Notes under the pieces: generated by a model
What the model was told of the DNA's origin: nothing
Seen by the model: the letters and a program-made list of their open reading frames with translations, nothing else
Database searches by the model: none
Assembly (NCBI GenBank): GCA_003575245.1
Contig: NMQN01000051.1
Location: 1 to 7,618, forward strand
Source: Candidatus Atribacteria bacterium 1244-E10-H5-B2
Lineage (GTDB): Bacteria; Atribacterota; JS1; SB-45; 34-128
Direction of reading: 5' to 3'
Length of the DNA stretch: 7,618 nt
Position numbers and translations under genes: made by a program
Part shown: piece by piece, positions 5,810-7,618 of the stretch
Layout of the letters: each line of letters starts with the position of its first letter
How positions within the stretch are numbered: position 1 is the first letter of the stretch

Positions 5810-5947
5810 TCACCACCTTAATTTATTTATTTTATTCCTTACAAAATATCTTTTTCCTTTGGTCAACTTTTCCGGCTTCTCTAAAAATATCATATAGATT
5901 ATTTGACTTAAAAATAATAGAAATATTAACCTTAAAAAATATATCAT
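5810..5947 (-). CDS. 45-residue single-helix membrane peptide
   Basis: The frame begins MIYFLRLIFLLFLSQIIYMI and continues FLEKPEKLTKGKRYFVRNKI to NKLRW. ATG is preceded by AAGGGAG at 6 bases. Residues 2-22 are a strongly hydrophobic segment followed by a basic region, so one membrane helix with a cytoplasmic basic tail is likely. The TGA stop lies inside the ribosome binding region of the 81-residue gene, seven bases before its ATG. Small membrane peptides of this kind occur in phage genomes as holin-like or superinfection proteins, but nothing specific identifies it. Confidence 0.6.
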   Translation of the reverse strand: MIYFLRLIFLLFLSQIIYMIFLEKPEKLTKGKRYFVRNKINKLRW

Positions 5948-5962
5948 CTTTTACTCCCTTTT

Positions 5963-6076
5963 CTTAACAGATAAAAAATGTTAAGATAGAGAGGTCCGGG
6001 GGGCCTCCAAAGAATAAGATTGTAAGGATTCAACTTTCAAATCTTATTCAAAGGGGATTCCCTGGTCCCCTTTTTC
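5963..6076. other. Cluster of four stem-loops between genes
   Basis: Four perfect or near-perfect stems follow one another: CTTAACA/TGTTAAG (5963-5969 with 5979-5985), GAGGTCC/GGGCCTC (5991-5997 with 6001-6007), GAATAAGATT/AATCTTATTC (6012-6021 with 6040-6049) and AAAGGGGA/TCCCCTTT (6050-6057 with 6066-6073). The second stem pairs fully, with a G-U, only as plus-strand RNA, and the fourth is followed by TTC on the plus strand, giving a short T-tract. It could be a small plus-strand RNA with a terminator, or a weak bidirectional terminator for the gene ending at 6080. Confidence 0.45.
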
Positions 6077-6079
6077 TAT

Positions 6080-6625
6080 TCAACCGCTTAATTTATTAAA
6101 TCGCTCAGAATAACCATAACTTGCGATCTTACGCTTTCGCTTATATTCCCGGTTATATTCCTTAATCTTTTCCTTATTCTTTTCTATCCAAAGTTTTCTC
6201 CGGAGCAAACAGGCCTCTTTATTCTCCTGATAATATTTTAGATTCCTTTTTTTAATTCTTTTCTTATTTCCCTTATACCATTTTTTAGCAAGCCTTTTTA
6301 AATATTCTTTATTCTTTCTCCGGTAATCTTTAGAATAAATGCTCCGATTCTCTTTGTTAGCTTTCAGATATTCCCTATTCTGTATTAGTATTTTTTCCCT
6401 GTTCTGATAGTAATGTTTTAAACCTTCTAGGCTCTGGCAGGCTTTGCATTTATTACCCCGGCCATTAATATTACGCCTTTCTTTCAAAAACTTGAAGATC
6501 GGTTTTGTTTCTCCACACTTCGAGCAAGTCTTAAATTGTATAGGTTTTATACCATTCTTTCTATCCTCAAGATTCTGCTCGATATCAGAATAACGAGTAT
6601 CAAATTCAAAAGACTTTTTAATCAT
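6080..6625 (-). CDS. Zinc-finger protein with 15-residue tandem repeats
   Basis: Residues 34-63 form a treble-clef-like zinc finger, CSKCGETKPIFKF...GNKCKAC (Cys34, Cys37, Cys60, Cys63). From about residue 72 to 166 there are six and a half tandem units of 14-15 residues with the pattern [YW]-x-x-x-N-[KR]-[EK]-x8, for example YYQENKEACLLRRKL (131-145) and WIEKNKEKIKEYNRE (146-160). The same finger plus Tyr/Asn/Lys repeats is familiar at the front of phage HNH endonuclease-like proteins, but no HNH core follows here; the protein stops after a short YGYSERFNKLSG tail. It is strongly basic and probably binds nucleic acid. Its leader contains RNA element 2. The start is supported by AAAGGG. Confidence 0.75.
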   Translation of the reverse strand: MIKKSFEFDTRYSDIEQNLEDRKNGIKPIQFKTCSKCGETKPIFKFLKERRNINGRGNKCKACQSLEGLKHYYQNREKILIQNREYLKANKENRSIYSKDYRRKNKEYLKRLAKKWYKGNKKRIKKRNLKYYQENKEACLLRRKLWIEKNKEKIKEYNREYKRKRKIASYGYSERFNKLSG

Positions 6626-6659
6626 AATAGACCCTTTTTTACCATAATTTTTAAATTTC

Positions 6660-6750
6660 CCCTGCTCCCCTCAGAAATAAGGTTATTAAAAAGAAGGGGA
6701 GCAGGGATCAGCAATCCGGAGAAATGAATCAAAATAACCGGATCACCGAG
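6660..6750 (-). ncRNA. Repeated two-stem RNA element, copy 2
   Basis: On the minus strand, stem 1 pairs AUCCGG (6743-6738) with CCGGAU (6719-6714). Stem 2 pairs 6706-6695 with 6671-6660, 12 perfect base pairs (CCCUGCUCCCCU / AGGGGAGCAGGG). The loop between the stem 2 arms is nearly identical to copy 3. The upstream gene's TGA (6745-6743) lies at the foot of stem 1, so ribosomes finishing the zinc ribbon would disrupt folding. The element ends 34 bases before the ATG at 6625. Confidence 0.75.
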
Positions 6751-6895
6751 ATTTTTTTAGTTCCTTTGCTACTTCTCCAACGTTTACCCCCTCTTTTATT
6801 TTGATCGGTTTGCTCTTACAAATTGGACATATTACTAATATTTCTCCACTCCGCCAAATTCTACCGCATCTTAGACATATATACTTTGCAAACAT
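6743..6895 (-). CDS. 50-residue zinc ribbon protein
   Basis: The frame begins MFAKYICLRCGRIWRSGEIL and continues VICPICKSKPIKIKEGVNVG to EVAKELKKSR. Four cysteines as two CxxC knuckles (Cys7, Cys10, Cys23, Cys26) define a rubredoxin-like zinc ribbon, followed by a helical tail. The ATG has an excellent AAAGGAGG ribosome binding site 6 bases upstream. Such isolated ribbons in phages usually bind nucleic acid or a protein partner; no specific function can be assigned. The stop codon lies within RNA element 2. The 55-base gap upstream contains only AT-rich sequence and the ribosome binding site. Confidence 0.8.
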   Translation of the reverse strand: MFAKYICLRCGRIWRSGEILVICPICKSKPIKIKEGVNVGEVAKELKKSR

Positions 6896-6950
6896 TTCAA
6901 CCTCCTTTAAATTATAAATTTTTTATAACAATATGCCCGTATCGCTATTT

Positions 6951-7142
6951 TTATTTATCTTTAACAAGAATCTCTAAATTATCGGCTATTCTCCCTAAGT
7001 TATTATTTATATTAAAGAGTAATAAAGTTGTTTTAATTGATGTTTGCTCTCCCATTTTTGGGGAAAATTCCTGAATCCAAATATCATAATCAATAAACTC
7101 ATTTCTGAATTGATGTCTCATTTCTTCTTTTTCTTCACTCAT
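6951..7142 (-). CDS. 63-residue hypothetical phage protein
   Basis: The start chosen is the ATG at 7142, preceded by AAAAGGAG at 8 bases. The frame stays open upstream to 7418, but that extension runs through RNA element 3, has no ribosome binding site and looks non-coding. The protein begins MSEEKEEMRHQFRNEFIDYD and ends NNLGRIADNLEILVKDK, an acidic, mostly helical sequence with an amphipathic C-terminal helix suited to oligomerisation. No family is recognised. Confidence 0.7.
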   Translation of the reverse strand: MSEEKEEMRHQFRNEFIDYDIWIQEFSPKMGEQTSIKTTLLLFNINNNLGRIADNLEILVKDK

Positions 7143-7165
7143 TTTTTTACTCCTTTTTTTTATTA

Positions 7166-7234
7166 TTACAATACGAGCATATTGTATATATTGCCTAAAA
7201 TAGCAGCACACTTTTTTTGTATTTTTTTTCTCAT
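7166..7234 (-). CDS. Possible 22-residue peptide after RNA element 3
   Basis: ATG at 7234 opens MRKKIQKKCAAILGNIYNML then VL. An AAAAGG sits just before the ATG, closer than usual, and a second AAGGGG lies about 18 bases upstream. Its start is about 36 bases after stem 2 of RNA element 3, the same spacing seen between element 2 and its gene, which favours it. It is short enough to be chance. Confidence 0.35.
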   Translation of the reverse strand: MRKKIQKKCAAILGNIYNMLVL

Positions 7235-7270
7235 TTCCTTTTACCCACTTTAAGATCCCCTTATAATTTT

Positions 7271-7364
7271 CCCTACTCCCCTTAGAAATAAGGTTATTAA
7301 AAAGAAGAGGAGCAGGGAACCGGCAATCCGTAAGAGTGTTTAAAAAAGAACGGATCACTGGGAT
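7271..7364 (-). ncRNA. Repeated two-stem RNA element, copy 3
   Basis: On the minus strand, stem 1 pairs AUCCGU (7355-7350) with ACGGAU (7331-7326); the closing pair is U-A where copies 1 and 2 have G-C, a true covariation. Stem 2 pairs 7317-7305 with 7283-7271, 13 bp with a G-U and a U-G wobble; both would be mismatches on the plus strand. It begins 4 bases after the stop of the 75-residue gene. No terminator-like T-run follows. Confidence 0.75.
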
Positions 7365-7368
7365 AAAT

Positions 7369-7596
7369 TTAATATTCCCTTTTGCTATCCTGAAATACTG
7401 CTTTATGATCATAGGCAATAAATTCTTTATGCTTTTCTTTTTCTCCGGATCTTTCTTTTCCCTTGATAACTTTCTCGATAATTTTTAAGGCCTTTAAATA
7501 TTTATCTCTTTCTCTTTCTGTCAGTCCTTCCTTCTCCAATTCCATCTTATAGAAGGAGATTGTTTCTTTCAAAGCCTTTATCTTTATTAGAACCAC
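7369..7596 (-). CDS. 75-residue coiled-coil-like hypothetical protein
   Basis: The frame starts at GTG (7596), with AAGGAAG about 11 bases upstream and AAGGGG touching the GTG; a TAA in frame just upstream limits any extension. Residues 4-50 (IKIKALKETISFYKMELEKE then GLTERERDKYLKALKIIEKV) are highly charged with regular Leu/Ile spacing, consistent with a helical hairpin or coiled coil. The tail is basic and polar. No family is recognised. It is the first gene of the visible run and directly precedes RNA element 3. Confidence 0.65.
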   Translation of the reverse strand: MVLIKIKALKETISFYKMELEKEGLTERERDKYLKALKIIEKVIKGKERSGEKEKHKEFIAYDHKAVFQDSKREY

Positions 7597-7618
7597 CCCT
7601 TAAAACACTTCCTTTTTT

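Noticed and set aside
6660..6706. Stem 2 of the RNA elements as ordinary transcription terminators
   Set aside because: None of the three copies is followed by a T-run on either strand; the bases after the stem are A-rich or mixed.
6951..7418. A 155-residue minus-strand protein starting at 7418
   Set aside because: The first 92 residues come from RNA element 3 and its flank, with no ribosome binding site at 7418, whereas the internal ATG at 7142 has AAGGAG at good spacing.

Overview
This window is a low-GC stretch (roughly one third G+C by eye) whose recognisable genes are all phage genes, and every supported gene lies on the minus strand. It reads from position 7618 down to position 1. Strong AGGAGG-type ribosome binding sites, very small tightly packed genes, a Mu-gp29-type (DUF935) portal, a large terminase, a tyrosine recombinase and a Com-like zinc ribbon point to a tailed-phage or prophage segment of a bacterium with Firmicutes-like signals. 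The host lineage cannot be fixed from this sequence.

Layout in transcription order. Positions 7596-5033 hold a string of small genes: a 75-residue coiled-coil-like protein, a possible 22-residue peptide, a 63-residue protein, a 50-residue zinc ribbon, a 181-residue zinc-finger protein with 15-residue repeats, a 45-residue one-helix membrane peptide, an 81-residue protein, a coupled 29-residue peptide, and a Com-like zinc ribbon that lacks a normal start codon. Positions 5032-4165 are about 870 bases without a convincing intact gene. They carry duplicated promoter-like blocks, an operator-like inverted repeat, scattered copies of a 12-base motif and a 34-base site built as 13-8-13. Positions 4164-34 hold the packaging module: a catalytic-domain-only tyrosine recombinase, a 33-residue microprotein, the large terminase, a leader with a strong terminator hairpin, and the portal.

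The most notable observation is a family of three related, about 95-base, two-stem elements at 5371-5463, 6660-6750 and 7271-7364. Each starts at or within a few bases of the stop codon of one small gene and ends about 30-36 bases before the next start or ribosome-binding-site-like sequence. Base changes among the copies keep both stems paired only when read as minus-strand RNA, including one G-C to U-A covariation. They look like a repeated cis-regulatory or processed RNA rather than terminators. A second point of interest is the lox-like 34-base site and related half-sites about 300 bases upstream of the catalytic-only recombinase.

The first 43 bases are an exact inverted copy of positions 616-658 inside the portal gene. 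The portal's last residues and stop codon are therefore probably produced by a chimeric or rearranged contig end, and the true gene probably continues.
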